From Vibrio coralliilyticus ATCC BAA-450 (GTDB taxonomy: Bacteria; Pseudomonadota; Gammaproteobacteria; Enterobacterales; Vibrionaceae), in the NCBI RefSeq assembly GCF_000176135.1, contig NZ_ACZN01000017.1, forward strand, positions 868,001 through 932,000: 64,000 nucleotides of DNA, written 5' to 3'. Position 1 is the stretch's first letter. The number at the start of each line of letters is the position of its first letter. The translations under genes were made by a program, and so were the position numbers. The notes below the pieces were generated by a model. The model was not told where the DNA came from, did no database searches, and worked only from the letters and a program-made list of their open reading frames with translations. Shown here piece by piece: positions 25,417 to 34,618 of the stretch.

Positions 25417-26778
25417 ATGGAAACCATCTGGATTAAGAATCCACTGGCAATTTACACTGCAAATCATCAAGACGCGCAAGGCGGCTTGGTGGTGCAGGGA
25501 AACAAGATTGTCGAACTTATCGCAAAAAACGAGACGCCGTCTCATCAGATAGATTACGTCGTCGACGCCTCGCACCATGTGGTGACCCCCGGCTTAATCA
25601 ACGCCCATCATCACTTCTACCAGACTCTGACTCGCGCCTATCCTGATGCCTTGAACAAAGAATTGTTCCACTGGCTGCAAAGCCTGTACCCAGTGTGGGC
25701 GAATCTAGACGAAGAGATGATGAGTGTCGCGACTGAATTGGCACTGGTGGAACTGATGCTATCTGGCTGCACCACGGCATCCGATCATCACTACCTACTG
25801 CCAAACGGACTCGAACATGCGATTGATCTTCAGGTTGAAGCGGCGCAAAAACTCGGCGTACGAGCCATCTTTACCCGCGGTTCAATGAGCCTCGGCGAAG
25901 ATGAAGGTGGCCTTCCTCCTCGTCACACCATTCAGACAGAACAAGCGATTGTCGATGACAGCCAACGCTTGATTCGCCAATACCACCAGCACCACGATGG
26001 CGCCATGACGCAAATCGCCCTCGCGCCGTGTTCGCCCTTCTCTGTAACCACAGATCTGATGAAGGAAACTGCTTACATTGCCGCGCAGGAAAACGTCATG
26101 ATGCATACGCATTTGTGTGAAACACTCGACGAAGAAGATTTCTGTCTGCAGAAATTCGGCCTGAGACCCGTCGACTATCTCGAAGACGTTGGTTGGCTGA
26201 ATGATAGAACCTGGCTGGCACACGGTATTCATTTCAATCAAGAAGAGATTCGCCGTCTTGGCAAAGCAGGTGTGGGGATCAGCCATTGTCCGACATCGAA
26301 CATGATGTTGGCATCGGGGATCTGCAAAAACAACGATTTGGAGGCCGCTGGCGTCAAAGTCGGTTTAGGTGTCGACGGTTCGGCATCCAACGACGGCTCT
26401 AACATGATTGCCGAAGTTCGTATGGCGATGTACTTGCAACGATTGCAATACGGCTCAGCCAATGTTACCCATTTCGACGCCCTTCGCTGGGCAACACAAG
26501 GCTCTGCTCGTGCCATGGGCCGTAGCGATATCGGTGAGCTGGCCGTCGGAAAACAAGCCGATCTTACCATGTTCAAGCTCGATGATATCCGTTTTTCTGG
26601 CAGTCACGATCCGTTAGCCGCTCTGATCTTATGTGGCGCACAGCAAGCAGACCGAGTTATGGTCGCGGGCCACTGGCGCGTGCTAAATAGTGAAGTGATT
26701 GGTGTCGACTTGCATCAGCTACTCGAGCGGCATAAACACGCCGCCGCACGTTTGGCGAAAAAAGCACTCGGTGAATAA
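25417..26778 (+). CDS. 8-oxoguanine deaminase-like amidohydrolase
   Basis: Predicted 453 aa. It is of the amidohydrolase superfamily, close to the group that deaminates 8-oxoguanine to urate (Pseudomonas PA0142 type) and related to hydroxyatrazine hydrolases. Metal and substrate motifs are INAHHHFYQTLTRA, LELMLSGCTTASDHHY-type (VELMLSGCTTASDHHYL), MHTHLCET, LAHGIHFN, SHCPTSNMMLASG and GLGVDGSASND. The HCPTSNMML and VDGSASND strings are the ones I associate with this subgroup. Its place after urate/xanthine permeases fits production of urate from 8-oxoguanine for the PuuD route. The start at 25417 has an AAGGA site ~10 nt upstream; an ATG at 25413 is out of frame. A strong terminator follows. 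Confidence 0.85.
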   Translation: METIWIKNPLAIYTANHQDAQGGLVVQGNKIVELIAKNETPSHQIDYVVDASHHVVTPGLINAHHHFYQTLTRAYPDALNKELFHWLQSLYPVWANLDEEMMSVATELALVELMLSGCTTASDHHYLLPNGLEHAIDLQVEAAQKLGVRAIFTRGSMSLGEDEGGLPPRHTIQTEQAIVDDSQRLIRQYHQHHDGAMTQIALAPCSPFSVTTDLMKETAYIAAQENVMMHTHLCETLDEEDFCLQKFGLRPVDYLEDVGWLNDRTWLAHGIHFNQEEIRRLGKAGVGISHCPTSNMMLASGICKNNDLEAAGVKVGLGVDGSASNDGSNMIAEVRMAMYLQRLQYGSANVTHFDALRWATQGSARAMGRSDIGELAVGKQADLTMFKLDDIRFSGSHDPLAALILCGAQQADRVMVAGHWRVLNSEVIGVDLHQLLERHKHAAARLAKKALGE

Positions 26779-26787
26779 ACCTAATTC

Positions 26788-26816
26788 AGCCCTAGCATCA
26801 CGCTAGGGCTTTTTAT
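26788..26816 (+). terminator. Rho-independent terminator after the deaminase
   Basis: A 9-bp stem, AGCCCTAGC/GCTAGGGCT, is followed by TTTTA. It closes the rightward purine genes. Confidence 0.92.
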
Positions 26817-26947
26817 AAGATAGATTCAATTCCATTATCCAAAAATCCCCTAATGAAACTGATCCGTTGACGCTTTTTCCTCTTTCTATTTAAACAATCA
26901 CTTTGTTAAATCTGAAGGGGTCGCTTGCGACCTGAAAAAGGAACAAT

Positions 26948-27799
26948 ATGTACAACAAGACGACAAGTTTTATTCAAACGGATGGGTTCAGACTAAAAGT
27001 CATTGAGCAAGGCCAAGGACCAACACTTCTGATTATCGGTAGTGCAGATTATTACTACCGCATTATGCCTGTCGATATCTATCAACATTTTTGCTGCGTA
27101 TTCATTGATCACCGAGGTTTTGCGCACTGCGAAAGGCCTGTGAATTTAAATGACGTGTCATTGGAACAGATATCGCAGGATGTTGAACTAGCCTGCAGAC
27201 AACTCCACGTAGAACGTTGTTGGGTGATGGGACATTCTGGCCATGCCTATATGGCTCTCGACTTCGCCTACCGATTTCCAACTCGCGTAAAAGGGTGTGC
27301 TTTAATCGGCGCTTCGCCAAGCTTATCAGAGGAAATACGAACTCTGCAGATGGCTAATTGGGAAAAACATGCCTGTCAGGATCGCAAAACGGCCTTTGAG
27401 AAAAGCATTGCGTTGTTGGAAGGCGATATTCAGCTTGAGCCACATCGAAAGTTTTCCCATCTCTGTCGGAGATTAGGTCCAATGCGCTGGTTTAATCCAG
27501 ACTTCGATGAGCTCCCATTGTGGCGAGATATTCCAATGCATACCGCATTGCTCGATAAACTATGGGGCAATGAGTTCGCTTATTTGGACATCAGCGCCTA
27601 CACGCAAGCTATTGCGCTACCCACACTGGTGCTAGGAGGTCTTCAAGATTTCAGCATCGCGCCACTTTCAGCGTGGTCAGACGTTCACCCTCCTTTCTGC
27701 AACGCAGACTTTATCAGTCTACCAGAGTGTGGTCACACTCCGATGTTGGAACAGCCAGACGCATTCATTACCGCCTTAAGGGACTTTATCACTCACTAA
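26948..27799 (+). CDS. Alpha/beta-fold hydrolase
   Basis: Predicted 283 aa. The fold is shown by a strand-turn LLIIGSADYYYR, the nucleophile elbow GHSGHAYMAL (Ser at ~98), an acid candidate in GGLQDFSIAP and the catalytic histidine in CGHTPMLEQP. The cap domain is ~130-215. No signal peptide is present. The substrate is not evident; relatives include proline iminopeptidase-like and meta-cleavage hydrolases. An AAGGA site lies ~6 nt before the start. It is a single gene with a terminator-like hairpin downstream. Confidence 0.85.
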   Translation: MYNKTTSFIQTDGFRLKVIEQGQGPTLLIIGSADYYYRIMPVDIYQHFCCVFIDHRGFAHCERPVNLNDVSLEQISQDVELACRQLHVERCWVMGHSGHAYMALDFAYRFPTRVKGCALIGASPSLSEEIRTLQMANWEKHACQDRKTAFEKSIALLEGDIQLEPHRKFSHLCRRLGPMRWFNPDFDELPLWRDIPMHTALLDKLWGNEFAYLDISAYTQAIALPTLVLGGLQDFSIAPLSAWSDVHPPFCNADFISLPECGHTPMLEQPDAFITALRDFITH

Positions 27800-27805
27800 A
27801 ACTTG

Positions 27806-27836
27806 GCCTCGGGATACTTCCGAGGCTTATCTTTTG
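27806..27836 (+). terminator. Probable terminator after the hydrolase
   Basis: A 7-bp GC-rich stem, GCCTCGG/CCGAGGC, is followed by TTATCTTTTG. Confidence 0.7.
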
Positions 27837-27958
27837 TTGATAACTCGATCTTCCCCACCGAATGCTTCGAGCGCTTTCATTACACTGGTGTATCCAATTT
27901 ACACTGCAAATCAGACTCTCACCCACCCGAGTAGGTAGATACAGGATTCACTCTCAGT

Positions 27959-29107
27959 ATGGAAACACTCTCAATTGCACAGGCTCAGAAGCTTGCTCTA
28001 CTGTCCCAAGGTTTACCACAAAACCCGAAATCAGGTGGTGCGTTACAAAACACGCTTTCAACATTTGAGCGTATCGGTTATGTGCAAATCGACACTATCT
28101 CGGTCGTCCAGCGCGCCCACCATCACACCTTGTGGAGCCGCAATTCAAAGTATCAACCCAATCACCTCGATAAGCTGGTAAAAAATCGTTCTGTGTTTGA
28201 ATACTGGTCTCATGCCGCCGCTTATTTGCCCATGCGAGATTATCGCTTCACTCTGCCACGTAAACAGGCCATAAAATCCGGAGACCAGAACCATTGGTAT
28301 CGCCGCGACAACCAGTTAATGAATGACATCATGAGTCGAATTGAGCACGAAGGGCCATTAATGGCAAAAGACTTTGAGTCTGCGGGCGTCAAAAAACAGG
28401 GCTGGGGAACCAAACCCACTAAGCAGGCGCTGGAGAATCTCTACATGCAAGGTGATTTAATGATCACCGAGAGACGCAACTTCCATAAGGTGTACGACCT
28501 GACAGAACGAGTCCTGCCGCCAGGAATAGATACCTCAATGCCAAGCGACGAAGAATATGGGCGCTATTTGGTGATGAATTACCTCAGAGCGCATGGTTTT
28601 GGTCATCTGTCGGAAATCAATTACCTGCTCAAAAACACTAAGCAGTTGGTCAGCAACACGATGAAGCAGTTGTGCCAACAAGGTGAAATTTTCCCATTTA
28701 AGGTCGACGGCCACACCTATTACACGTTCCACGGCGCGTTGGATTTGCTTGGTAAGCGCCTCAATCGCCAAAAGGCCAAAATACTCTCTCCGTTTGATAA
28801 TTTACTGATCCAGAGAAAACGTGCTCAGAAGATTTTCAACTTCGATTACCTGCTTGAGTGCTATGTGCCAGCGGATAAACGCCAGTTTGGTTACTTCTGC
28901 CTGCCTGTCATGTGGGATGGAAAGTTAGTCGCTCGTGTTGATTGCAAAGTAGACAAGCCAACCTCGACACTTCAGGCGCTAAGCTTACATATCGAACCCA
29001 CACTGAGAAAGCGAGATGACTTTCACTCTGCCCTCGAACAAGAGCTGTCGGAGTTTGCCCAGTTCAACCAGTGTGAGCAGTTTAAAATCCAACAGATTCA
29101 CGCTTAA
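27959..29107 (+). CDS. YcaQ-like DNA interstrand-crosslink glycosylase
   Basis: Predicted 382 aa, all-cytoplasmic. It belongs to the HTH_42/AlkX (YcaQ) family, whose members unhook N-alkyl and interstrand crosslinks. The catalytic QxD motif is visible in VQIDTISVVQRAHHHTLWSR. Other family segments are EYWSHAAAYLPM, GWGTKPTKQALENLYMQGDL (winged helix), LSPFDNLLIQRKR and FGYFCLPVMWDGKLVARVDCK. It has family length and no gaps. It is monocistronic; its ribosome site is weak (AGGA about 13 nt away). Confidence 0.88.
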   Translation: METLSIAQAQKLALLSQGLPQNPKSGGALQNTLSTFERIGYVQIDTISVVQRAHHHTLWSRNSKYQPNHLDKLVKNRSVFEYWSHAAAYLPMRDYRFTLPRKQAIKSGDQNHWYRRDNQLMNDIMSRIEHEGPLMAKDFESAGVKKQGWGTKPTKQALENLYMQGDLMITERRNFHKVYDLTERVLPPGIDTSMPSDEEYGRYLVMNYLRAHGFGHLSEINYLLKNTKQLVSNTMKQLCQQGEIFPFKVDGHTYYTFHGALDLLGKRLNRQKAKILSPFDNLLIQRKRAQKIFNFDYLLECYVPADKRQFGYFCLPVMWDGKLVARVDCKVDKPTSTLQALSLHIEPTLRKRDDFHSALEQELSEFAQFNQCEQFKIQQIHA

Positions 29108-29118
29108 CCTTCAGATAC

Positions 29119-29150
29119 AAACAAACCCCGGCCAGTGTCTCTGGTCGGGG
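29119..29150 (-). terminator. Terminator between convergent genes
   Basis: The 10-bp stem CCCCGACCAG/CTGGCCGGGG (one G-U pair) is followed leftward by TTTGTTTG. It lies between the glycosylase gene and the HbpS-like gene, mainly serving the latter. Confidence 0.8.
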
Positions 29151-29185
29151 AATTGAGTTCACTCAAAGGCAGTGGTTAACTCAAA

Positions 29186-29692
29186 TTAGAACACTTTTTT
29201 AATTGCGGCATCAGCGCATTCCACATCTAGGTGACCACCCGGTGCTCCACCTACACCAACTGCACCGATTAGGTTGCCATCAAGCTGAACAGGAACACCA
29301 CCCGCTAAGAACAGCAAGTTGTCATCCATATTTTGCAACGGCTGCATAATCGGCTTGTCAGCTATCAGCTTCATCAAGTTCCCTGACGGCTGTTTCATAC
29401 TGGTCACAGTAAAGGCTTTCTTACGTGAACTGTCTAAGGTGTGGATGCCTGCACCGTCTGAACGAAGCTGAGCCAGTACATTGCCCGATAGGTCAACCAC
29501 CGTCGCGGATACTTTGTAGCCTTTCACTTCACATTGATTAACGGCTTCTTTTGCCAGACTAAAAGCGGACTGAGACGAAATTTGCGTCACTGATACGGTG
29601 TGGCCTTTATCTGCGGCTGACGCATTAAAAGACATAGAAAGGAAGCCAAGAGACGCTGCTAGTACGCTAAGTTTGATAGTTTTCATGTTCAC
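29186..29692 (-). CDS. Exported GlcG/HbpS-family protein (heme-binding type)
   Basis: Predicted 168 aa. A signal peptide (cleavage after SFNASA) is followed by a GlcG/HbpS (DUF336) domain: EAVNQCEVKGYKVSATVVDL, NVLAQLRSDGAGIHTLDSSR, KAFTVTSMKQPSG, LLFLAGGVPV and GAVGVGGAPGGHLDVECA. Characterised HbpS in Streptomyces is extracellular, binds heme and modulates the sensor kinase SenS. Here the gene is divergent from an OmpR-type regulator and sensor kinase, an arrangement that suggests a similar accessory-sensor role. AGGAG precedes the ATG. Confidence 0.9.
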   Translation of the reverse strand: MNMKTIKLSVLAASLGFLSMSFNASAADKGHTVSVTQISSQSAFSLAKEAVNQCEVKGYKVSATVVDLSGNVLAQLRSDGAGIHTLDSSRKKAFTVTSMKQPSGNLMKLIADKPIMQPLQNMDDNLLFLAGGVPVQLDGNLIGAVGVGGAPGGHLDVECADAAIKKVF

Positions 29693-29766
29693 TCCTGTAA
29701 GGTAGACCTTGTTTGATTCGACAGGTACATCCTAACTAAGGCTCTATTACTGAAGACTTTCCCAAT

Positions 29767-29784
29767 CATTACAAAGCTGTAATG
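29767..29784. promoter_or_regulatory. CATTACA-N4-TGTAATG dyad, probable response-regulator box
   Basis: A perfect 7-bp dyad with a 4-bp spacer lies midway between the divergent HbpS-like gene and the response regulator. It resembles, from memory, the dyads bound by CusR/PcoR/CopR-type OmpR-family regulators, so the adjacent regulator probably controls both directions. Confidence 0.6.
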
Positions 29785-29857
29785 TTGGTTAAATTCATGA
29801 AAGGTTGTTGGTAGAGTATGAAGGACTGTTTAGGGAGAGTGAGGAAATGGACAGCTG

Positions 29858-30538
29858 ATGAAAATACTTTTGATTGAAGATGACACCCACATTGCACGCT
29901 TTCTTATCAATGGCTTCCAGCAGGAAGGCTGTACAATAACACACGCCACCAACGGCGTTGACGGATTGCATGAAGCCATCAGCGAATCTTACGATGTGAT
30001 TGTGCTCGACATTATGCTGCCACAAAAAGACGGCTTTGAAGTCTTGGCTCAACTGAGAGGAGAAGGCCATGCAACACCAGTTCTCATCCTGAGCGCAAAA
30101 CACTCTGTAGATGAAAGAGTCAAAGGGCTGCAATCTGGTGCGGATGATTATCTGGTCAAGCCGTTCGCTTTTCCGGAACTGCTAGCTCGCTGTCAGTCAC
30201 TGGCCCGCCGAGGTCAGCAGAACCCTGCCCAAAGTTATCAATTGAGCTACAGTGAGTTATCGCTGGATCTGCTCAAACACTCACTTGAAAGAAATGGCGC
30301 CTCGATTCAACTCAATCAACGAGAGTTCATGTTGATCAAGCTGATGCTGGAAAACCCTGAAACCGTCATTTCAAAAACCGCCATTCTTGAGCAAGTCTGG
30401 GGGCATCAGTTTGATCCGCAGACTAATGTGGTGGATGTACTGGTATGTCGTTTACGCAGCAAAGTGGATAAAGGCTTTGATACCCCATTAATTCATACAC
30501 TCAGAGGGGTTGGCTATGTCCTCAAGTCACAACATTGA
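29858..30538 (+). CDS. OmpR-family response regulator
   Basis: Predicted 226 aa. The receiver domain has acidic E7, D8 and D9, phospho-acceptor D51 (IVLDIMLPQ) and a conserved lysine in YLVKPFAFPE. The C-terminal winged helix (~130-225) has LNQREFMLIKLMLENP, NVVDVLVCRLRSKVD and HTLRGVGYVLK. It groups by eye with the CusR/QseB/PmrA type. GAGGA precedes the start. The kinase gene overlaps its 3' end. Confidence 0.93.
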   Translation: MKILLIEDDTHIARFLINGFQQEGCTITHATNGVDGLHEAISESYDVIVLDIMLPQKDGFEVLAQLRGEGHATPVLILSAKHSVDERVKGLQSGADDYLVKPFAFPELLARCQSLARRGQQNPAQSYQLSYSELSLDLLKHSLERNGASIQLNQREFMLIKLMLENPETVISKTAILEQVWGHQFDPQTNVVDVLVCRLRSKVDKGFDTPLIHTLRGVGYVLKSQH

Positions 30539-31919
30539 GCAGGCACTGGCTAAGGCTCGCAACACGCTACTGATGCGTTTTATGGCGATCTTATTGCTGT
30601 GCTTGATACTGGTTGAAATAGTGGTGGGTGTGATGTTCTTCTTCGATTTATACCGCACCGAAAAGAAAATCCTCAACTCAATGGCCACAGAATACCAGCG
30701 TATTCTTACCTACGATTCAGCCGATCAACTGATTCACGTCATGACTGCCAATCCGCATCGCCTGATCGAAAACAATATCGCGGCCTTTTCTATTTCGAAA
30801 GAGCCTGCGGCAAGCCCCAACTTTGTCGCTGGTGATAACAACTTGCCAGCCGACATCAAACTCAATGATTACGTCACAGATGATAAATCCTGGTTCACGG
30901 CTTTCATTATTAACCCATATATGTCGCTGCAGATTAAAGGAGAAACGCTAGATTTTTGGTTAGTTCTCGACAATCAACCGCGTTACGCTATCGCCTATAA
31001 ACAATGGCTGATGACTTTGTACGCTTTAATTGTGTTGGTTGCTATCACTACTTTGTTCACTCACCGCATTATTCGCAGCGCGATGTCACCACTGGTTACG
31101 CTCGGAGATTCGCTGGATAAGCTTAGCCAAGGCAAATTAGAGATGACGGACAAACCAGCCGCCACGCCGCAAGGGCTGAGCGTCATCAGTGCCAGTGTGC
31201 ATGACGCTATCGCCCGATTGCATCATGTCACCACTACACTCAATACGACCGTCGATGCCATTGCTCATGATATCCGTACTCCCTTATCACGAATTACGCT
31301 CTCTTCACAATCCGCGCTGTTAGGCAGCAAAGACCCCCAGCAGATGGAGCACGCTTTATCTGATTGCGCTGAATATGCAATGCAGGCCAGCAATATGCTG
31401 ACCGCTCTAATGAAGCTCAACGATGAGGTCACCGGCAAACGTCAGCAACAAAGCACCTCAACCAATGTCTCTGAGGTTCTGAAAACCGTTGTGAGCTGGT
31501 ATGAAGACGTAGCGGATGACAAACAGATTCAATTGCAGGCAATAGCTGACGACAATCTCATCATTCAATCAGACCCAGAAAAACTCACACAGGCGCTGGT
31601 GAACTTGGTCGATAATGCAATTAAATACACCGAAACAGGCGGAAAAGTTAGTCTAAAAGCCGATAAAACCAGTGATCATCACGTTCAGATTCTTGTCTCT
31701 GATACGGGTATTGGTATCGACAAACAGTATCAGGATTTGATTTTCGAACGACTCTACCGCGTCGATGCCAGTCGCAGCAACATAGAAGGGTACGGACTGG
31801 GCCTATCACTGGCCGCCGCTATGGTTGATAACTTAGGTGGCAACATTCAACTGGTGTCTGAACCGAATCAAGGCAGTACATTTACGATTACGTTGACCGC
31901 GAACTCAAACAGTAATTGA
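30516..31919 (+). CDS. Sensor histidine kinase, HAMP type
   Basis: Predicted 467 aa. TM1 is ~18-45, with a ~120-residue periplasmic sensor. TM2 is ~165-184, followed by HAMP (RIIRSAMSPLVTLGDSLDKLSQG). HisKA carries H251 in IAHDIRTPLSRI, and the HATPase has an N-box (NLVDNAIKYTE), DTGIGID and GYGLGLSLA. The start at 30516 overlaps the regulator by 23 bp and has GAGGGG ~6 nt upstream; a TTG 6 bp earlier is the only alternative. The input signal may involve the HbpS-like protein encoded divergently. Confidence 0.93.
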   Translation: MSSSHNIEQALAKARNTLLMRFMAILLLCLILVEIVVGVMFFFDLYRTEKKILNSMATEYQRILTYDSADQLIHVMTANPHRLIENNIAAFSISKEPAASPNFVAGDNNLPADIKLNDYVTDDKSWFTAFIINPYMSLQIKGETLDFWLVLDNQPRYAIAYKQWLMTLYALIVLVAITTLFTHRIIRSAMSPLVTLGDSLDKLSQGKLEMTDKPAATPQGLSVISASVHDAIARLHHVTTTLNTTVDAIAHDIRTPLSRITLSSQSALLGSKDPQQMEHALSDCAEYAMQASNMLTALMKLNDEVTGKRQQQSTSTNVSEVLKTVVSWYEDVADDKQIQLQAIADDNLIIQSDPEKLTQALVNLVDNAIKYTETGGKVSLKADKTSDHHVQILVSDTGIGIDKQYQDLIFERLYRVDASRSNIEGYGLGLSLAAAMVDNLGGNIQLVSEPNQGSTFTITLTANSNSN

Positions 31920-31921
31920 TA

Positions 31922-31947
31922 AAAAAGGGGACAAGCGTCCCCTTTTT
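31922..31947. terminator. Bidirectional terminator
   Basis: The 10-bp stem AAAAAGGGGA/TCCCCTTTTT has a 6-nt loop. It has A- and T-runs on both sides and lies between convergent genes. Confidence 0.95.
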
Positions 31948-31961
31948 AAATATCACACAGT

Positions 31962-33410
31962 TTATCGGCTGTAGCGCCATAGGCGGAACTTCACCAACAA
32001 ATTAAACATCTTATTGTCCCATGGGGCAGCAATCATACTCGCGAGATCGATTTTCCCTTTCTTCACCACACCTTTTGCTTTGCTGAAATTCAGAAAACCC
32101 TCTTTACCGTGGTAATGTCCCATTCCTGAAGCGCCCACGCCGCCAAAAGGAATATCGTCTGCCATCACATGAATCATAGAATCGTTGATGCAAGCACCGC
32201 CAGAATGAGTCGTATCAAGGAGCTGATTTGCCCGGCGCTGATCATCATCGAAGTAATACAGTGCCAGTGGTCTCTCGCCCGCTTGAACGTACTCAGTCAC
32301 TTCCGACATATCCGAATAGGTGATGACCGGAAGAATCGGACCGAAGATCTCTTCCTGCAGCACCAACATGTCGTTAGTTGGATTAAGCACAAGCGTCATT
32401 GGCATTTTTCGAGTGCCTGAAAAATCTTCATTTGCAGGATTTATCTCAATTAAGGTGGCGCCTTTGTCCTCTGCATCTTGCAGATACTGCTGAAGTCGAT
32501 GCAACTGGCGTTCATTAATGATCGCAGTGTAGTCCTGATTGTTTTTCATGCTTGGATAACGGCTGGAGAACACGTCACTGAATGTCTCGCAAAACTCTTC
32601 CACTTGAGAGTGATGACAGAACACATAGTCAGGAGACACACACACCTGACCGGCATTAATTGCCTTACCAAATGCGAGACGTTTGGCCGCTTCTTTGGCG
32701 GAATAGCTATCGTGAATAATAGCGGGCGACTTCCCTCCAAGCTCCAGTGTTACAGGCGTTAAGTTCTCTGCCGCAGACTTCATCACCAATTTGCCCACGC
32801 TGGTTGCTCCCGTAAACACTAGGTGGTCAAAAGGTAATTTGGTGAACGCGCTGCTGACCTCAACATCGCCTTCCACGACTGCCACTTCATTCTCATCAAA
32901 AATTGAACCTAGCATCTCTTTCATTACCGTAGACGTCTTCGGAGCAAATTCTGAGGTTTTGATCATGGCTCGATTGCCTGCCGCCAGAGCACCGATAAGA
33001 GGTGATAAACCAAGAAAAATCGGGAAGTTCCAAGGGACAACGATGCCAATCACACCGAGTGGTTGATATCTAACTTCAACCCGAGACGGCTTAAGGGAAA
33101 GAGGCACATGGCGTTTTTGCGCTTTCATCCATTTGCGTAAATGCTTTTTGTTGTATGCAATACCTTCCAATGCAGCAAGAATCTCAACCATCATGGTTTC
33201 CGCCGAGCTGCGGTTACTGAAGTCAGCGCTGACAGCCTCAATAAGCTGATCTTTGTAGTCCAACACCGCGTAGTTCAGCTTCTTCAGCTTAGCGATACGC
33301 TCATCTGCATTTGGCATTGGGTTTTCTGCAAATGCTTGTTTCTGAACGTCAAGCACCTGACTTAGGTAGTCAAATGAAGAGTGTGTGTGGTCTATCATTA
33401 CGGCTGTCAT
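31962..33410 (-). CDS. Aldehyde dehydrogenase, coniferyl-aldehyde type
   Basis: Predicted 482 aa. It is an NAD(P)+-dependent oxidoreductase of the class-3-like ALDH group (CalB-like). It shows VVPWNFPIFLGLSPLIGALAAGN, the nucleotide-site FTGATSVGK, general-base glutamate E223 in LELGGKSPAI and catalytic C257 in INAGQVCVSPD. The C-terminal end carries a basic/hydrophobic stretch typical of membrane-associated members. The substrate could be an aromatic or long-chain aldehyde. The ATG at 33410 follows GGAGG by ~8 nt. It is divergent from a LysR regulator, which may control it. Confidence 0.9.
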   Translation of the reverse strand: MTAVMIDHTHSSFDYLSQVLDVQKQAFAENPMPNADERIAKLKKLNYAVLDYKDQLIEAVSADFSNRSSAETMMVEILAALEGIAYNKKHLRKWMKAQKRHVPLSLKPSRVEVRYQPLGVIGIVVPWNFPIFLGLSPLIGALAAGNRAMIKTSEFAPKTSTVMKEMLGSIFDENEVAVVEGDVEVSSAFTKLPFDHLVFTGATSVGKLVMKSAAENLTPVTLELGGKSPAIIHDSYSAKEAAKRLAFGKAINAGQVCVSPDYVFCHHSQVEEFCETFSDVFSSRYPSMKNNQDYTAIINERQLHRLQQYLQDAEDKGATLIEINPANEDFSGTRKMPMTLVLNPTNDMLVLQEEIFGPILPVITYSDMSEVTEYVQAGERPLALYYFDDDQRRANQLLDTTHSGGACINDSMIHVMADDIPFGGVGASGMGHYHGKEGFLNFSKAKGVVKKGKIDLASMIAAPWDNKMFNLLVKFRLWRYSR

Positions 33411-33672
33411 AGTTCTGTCCTCCAATCTGATTTACACAAATTATACGAAGAGAACGGCAATAAAATAATTGAATATTTTTATTATCCGTTACAAAAATTT
33501 GGAATAACCAAGTTTATACTGGAGCTATGCACAAAGTTTGTCGGTGTTGAAAAGATCCTTCATTAGCCAAACTGTACCAGTGGCATACAATCAATAGCCA
33601 TGAAACCTAGAATCACCCCACACTGACTCATTTCCTAATGTGCTATGTGGCCGACAATTAAAGAGAAGAACT

Positions 33673-34560
33673 ATGCTTGATGTTTCGGATATAAAGCTGC
33701 TGCAGAAAGTGACAGAATTGGGCAGTATTAACAAGGCCGCTGACGAGCTTTATATGTCGCAGCCAACTTTGAGCAAGCGTATTTCACGACTAGAACAGAC
33801 TCTTAACGTAAAGTTGTTTTTCCGTCATAGCTCAGGAATGCAGCCGACTGATGTGACTAACTACCTGATAAAAAACGGACAGTTGGTGCAGGCCAAATTG
33901 GATTCAATGTGCCGACACGTTGAACGACTTGCCTCTCTGGAAGGCGGTAAGCTGAATATCGGTGTTGGGCCTATCATCGAACAACTTTACTTTCCCAAAG
34001 TCCTATTGGACTTTGTCGAGCAAACCAGTCAGGTCAAGACGTTACTCAAAACCGCGAATGCGAGTGAACTGCTCACTATGACAATGGATGGTCACCTCGA
34101 TGTCGCAGTAGGGCCATTTAACATTGATGACTTACCCAATGAGCTTATTTCAGCCCCTGTGCAAGGTGCGCCCATTGTGTTTGTCGCTCGCCCAGAGCAT
34201 CCATTGTTTAGCGACAAGAAACTCAATTGGGATAAGCTTAAACAGTACCCAGTGATTGCTCCTGATGCTGGCAACACACTTAAAAGCTATCACTCAAGTC
34301 AGTTCAACAGCGATTTCGTCCAGATAACCTGCGATAACTACACCACATCGAAATCTCTGGTGAAGACATCAGACTTTATCACCGCGGGTCCCAGACTGCT
34401 CTTTTCCCGCGAGATTCAAGAACAACAGTTAGCTGAGATTCCTCTAGAATCAAATATTTACTGGCAGTCATCGTGGATAGCACGGCGAGAAGCGGTCTAC
34501 ACCCCAACGGTCAACAAATTCATTAAGATTCTGGAATCTAACGCGCTCGCTGGAGGCTAA
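33673..34560 (+). CDS. LysR-family transcriptional regulator
   Basis: Predicted 295 aa. The N-terminal winged HTH (LLQKVTELGSINKAADELYM, SQPTLSKRISRLEQTL) is followed by a periplasmic-binding-protein-like effector domain (~90-290). The start at 33673 has an AGAGAAG site; the frame extends upstream to 33640 without domain content. It is divergent from the aldehyde dehydrogenase gene across a 262-bp AT-rich region that lacks an obvious gene. The inducer is unknown. Confidence 0.9.
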   Translation: MLDVSDIKLLQKVTELGSINKAADELYMSQPTLSKRISRLEQTLNVKLFFRHSSGMQPTDVTNYLIKNGQLVQAKLDSMCRHVERLASLEGGKLNIGVGPIIEQLYFPKVLLDFVEQTSQVKTLLKTANASELLTMTMDGHLDVAVGPFNIDDLPNELISAPVQGAPIVFVARPEHPLFSDKKLNWDKLKQYPVIAPDAGNTLKSYHSSQFNSDFVQITCDNYTTSKSLVKTSDFITAGPRLLFSREIQEQQLAEIPLESNIYWQSSWIARREAVYTPTVNKFIKILESNALAGG

Positions 34561-34573
34561 GTTCAGCCAACAC

Positions 34574-34600
34574 TGGCCTGAGCGTAAAGGCTTCAGGCCA
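34574..34600. terminator. Stem-loop between convergent genes
   Basis: TGGCCTGA pairs with TCAGGCCA, with further GC/GC pairing inside the loop. It lies between the LysR gene and the phosphodiesterase gene. No T-run is present, so efficiency is uncertain. Confidence 0.5.
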
Positions 34601-34618
34601 AATCGTCATATCGTTTAG

